A DNA stretch of 7,738 nt from an uncultured Myxococcales bacterium. Lineage in GTDB: Bacteria; Myxococcota_A; Polyangia; Polyangiales; Polyangiaceae. The translations under genes and the position numbers were made by a program. Below are positions 6,771 to 7,738 of the stretch, one piece after another (within the stretch, counting starts at the first letter, position 1; every line of letters begins with the position of its first letter). The notes under the pieces are model-generated. The model was not told the DNA's origin and made no database searches. It saw only the letters and a list, made by a program, of their open reading frames with translations. Where the stretch lies: assembly GCA_937949945.1 (NCBI GenBank), contig CALFEQ010000052.1, forward strand, positions 1 to 7,738. Direction: 5' to 3'.

Positions 6771-6870
6771 CTTCGTTCCCTAGGTGATCCCGAGCTTGGT
6801 CCTTCGGACGACCGGCGGTGTCGACCGTCCGCCCGGCGAAGGTGGTCGCTCCCGTCAGGAAGACCCGCAT
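6763..6870 (-). pseudogene. 35-codon relic of a Rossmann-fold NDP-sugar epimerase/reductase
   Basis: A short frame between the epimerase and rfbF. Its first 13 residues, MRVFLTGATTFAG, match the opening strand and glycine-rich loop of extended SDR sugar epimerases and reductases (usually M-x-x-x-V-T-G-x-x-G-x-x-G), then the sequence leaves the family and stops with TAA at 6763-6765. A working enzyme would have about 300 residues, so nearly all of the gene is missing, most simply by internal deletion. Even the glycine motif is altered, with Thr10 where the middle Gly is expected. Its ATG overlaps the upstream stop (TGATG) and its stop lies inside the rfbF start region, so ribosomes could still run through it and help couple rfbF translation. 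A chance resemblance is possible, but the match is exactly at a well-placed start codon. Confidence 0.6.
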
Positions 6871-7394
6871 CAGTGGTCTTTCGTCGCCCAGTCGTAGGGG
6901 ATGGTGTTCGAGTGCGGGTCGAGCCGCTCGCTGCGCGACGGGTCGTGCGCGTGCGTGCAGCAGTTGGCGACCATCGCGAACGGGTCGCTCATCCCCTTGA
7001 AGCCGTTCCACACCTCGGGCGGGACGACCATCAGGTTGTAGCTGTCCTGGCCGAGGTAGACCTCCATGAGCGAGCCCTTCGTGGGCGAGCTCGGGCGGTC
7101 GTCGAACAGCACGCATTTCACGCGGCCGAAGAGGCACGCGTAGTTGAGCGTCATCTCGCGGTGCTTGTGCCAGCCCTTCACGACGCCCTTGTAGACCGTC
7201 GAGCAGTACACCTCGCCGAAGCGCTCGAAGTGCGGATCCTTCGAGCTCATGATGTGGAAGATCGTCCCGCGCTCGTCCGGGATGCGCCGGAGCGGGATGA
7301 CCTTCACCCCTTCGATCGGCGGGCCGATGAGGATGCGCACGCCGTCCGGGAAGCGCACCGCGTTGTTCGTGTCCGAGCTCGTCATCGCGCTCAT
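6870..7394 (-). CDS. RmlC-like NDP-4-keto-sugar epimerase (cupin)
   Basis: A 174-residue protein of the dTDP-4-dehydrorhamnose 3,5-epimerase family, close to the usual 180. It begins with a strand-rich region (GVKVIPLRRIPDERGTIFHI, 29-48) in which the R-x-x-D-x-R-G segment is typical. GWHKH (74-78) is where RmlC carries its catalytic His, and PPEVWNGFKG (125-134) corresponds to the cupin P-P-G-x-x-H-G-F segment, with Trp-Asn replacing Ala-His. The C-terminal SNTIPYDW (162-169) also fits. It likely epimerises C3 and/or C5 of a 4-keto-6-deoxy NDP-sugar; next to rfbF the substrate may be CDP-linked rather than dTDP-linked (inference). The start at 7394 is chosen because it overlaps the upstream stop as ATGA and follows a GAGGGT ribosome-binding sequence; a Met three codons on is less well spaced. 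An upstream extension to 7502 would only be antisense-like sequence over the neighbour. Confidence 0.85.
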   Translation of the reverse strand: MSAMTSSDTNNAVRFPDGVRILIGPPIEGVKVIPLRRIPDERGTIFHIMSSKDPHFERFGEVYCSTVYKGVVKGWHKHREMTLNYACLFGRVKCVLFDDRPSSPTKGSLMEVYLGQDSYNLMVVPPEVWNGFKGMSDPFAMVANCCTHAHDPSRSERLDPHSNTIPYDWATKDH

Positions 7395-7738
7395 GCCACC
7401 CTCACGTTCGGGATCGGGATGATGAATTTGCCGCCCTGGTCGCGGTACTCCTTCTGCTGCGCGAGGATCTCGTCGGCGAAGTTCCACGCGAGGAGAAGGC
7501 AATAGTCCGGCTTCTCCTCGACGAGCGCCGACGGCGGCAGGATCGGGATGCGCGCGCCGGGCATGTACCTGCCCTGCTTGTACGTGCTCCGGTCGACGAC
7601 GAAGTCGATCACGTCGCGCCCGATGCCGAAGAAGTTCACGAGCGTCGCGCCCTTCGCCGCGGCGCCGTACGCCGCGATGCGCGCGGAGCGTAGGAACTGG
7701 TAGCCGGTGCGGGTTGGCATCGGGCCCGTGCGGAGCGG
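7391..7738 (-). CDS. sugar C-methyltransferase, C-terminal domain (cut by right edge)
   Basis: This is the last 115 residues of a protein whose N-terminal part lies beyond the window. The sequence carries the C-terminal domain found in SAM-dependent NDP-sugar C-methyltransferases (TylC3/NovU type): AAYGAAAKG, then FFGI, VDRSTYKQGRYMPGARIPI, KPDYCLLLAWNFADEI and finally GGKFIIPIPNVRV. Full-length enzymes have about 400 residues with a Zn-binding N-terminal and a central SAM domain, and add a methyl group at C3 or C5 of a 4-keto deoxysugar to make a branched sugar. An ATG at 7718-7720 is internal, not the real start; the frame stays open to the edge. The stop overlaps the epimerase start by four bases (ATGA), so the two are translationally coupled. 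The roughly 20 residues nearest the edge fit the family poorly. Confidence 0.83.
   Translation of the reverse strand, partial: PLRTGPMPTRTGYQFLRSARIAAYGAAAKGATLVNFFGIGRDVIDFVVDRSTYKQGRYMPGARIPILPPSALVEEKPDYCLLLAWNFADEILAQQKEYRDQGGKFIIPIPNVRVA

Noticed and set aside
5796..7505. 569-codon plus-strand frame rich in Arg, Val, Asp, His
   Set aside because: It is the mirror of rfbF and the epimerase; strong third-position GC on the coding strand suppresses stops on the other. Translation has no family features.

Overview
The window is a piece of a surface-polysaccharide (O-antigen or capsule type) biosynthesis locus from a high-GC bacterium. A Wzx-type flippase together with uronic-acid and CDP-sugar genes points to a Gram-negative host. 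GC-rich codon use, tight start/stop overlaps and a few TAnnnT -10-like boxes are compatible with Myxococcota or a similar lineage, but that placement is a guess. No rRNA, tRNA, CRISPR array, transposase or phage gene is visible.

Layout, left to right. At 1-289 (minus) is the N-terminal part of a WbpB/WlbA-type UDP-sugar-uronate 3-dehydrogenase that runs off the left edge. A 398-bp stretch (290-687) without a convincing gene separates it from asnB (688-2679, plus), a 663-residue glutamine-dependent amidotransferase of the asparagine synthase family. asnB converges, 15 bp apart, on a minus-strand run read right to left: a class I SAM methyltransferase (5081-5728), a Wzx-like flippase (3807-5066) and a CDP-glycerol glycerophosphotransferase-like transferase (2695-3804), with gaps of only 14 and 2 bp. 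To the right, past 271 bp of non-coding DNA (5729-5999), is a second minus-strand block. In transcription order it holds the C-terminal part of a sugar C-methyltransferase (7391-7738, cut by the right edge), an RmlC-like NDP-sugar epimerase (6870-7394), a 35-codon relic of a Rossmann-fold sugar epimerase/reductase (6763-6870) and rfbF, glucose-1-phosphate cytidylyltransferase (6000-6770).

How the genes may work together (inference). RfbF makes CDP-glucose, which the epimerase, the C-methyltransferase and an unseen 4,6-dehydratase would turn into a C-methyl-branched deoxysugar. The WbpB-like enzyme belongs to the route to 2,3-diamino-uronic acids, and the AsnB-like enzyme could convert a uronate to a uronamide. 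The methyltransferase and the TagF-like transferase would decorate or build the repeat unit, and the flippase would export it across the inner membrane.

The most notable observations are the truncated epimerase/reductase whose start and stop still bridge its neighbours, a sharp change in third-position GC on either side of the 271-bp gap (a likely boundary between exchangeable modules), and coding sequence that leaves its family pattern at both ends of the window. I see no clearly new system. This is a mosaic polysaccharide locus with signs of gene loss and module exchange.
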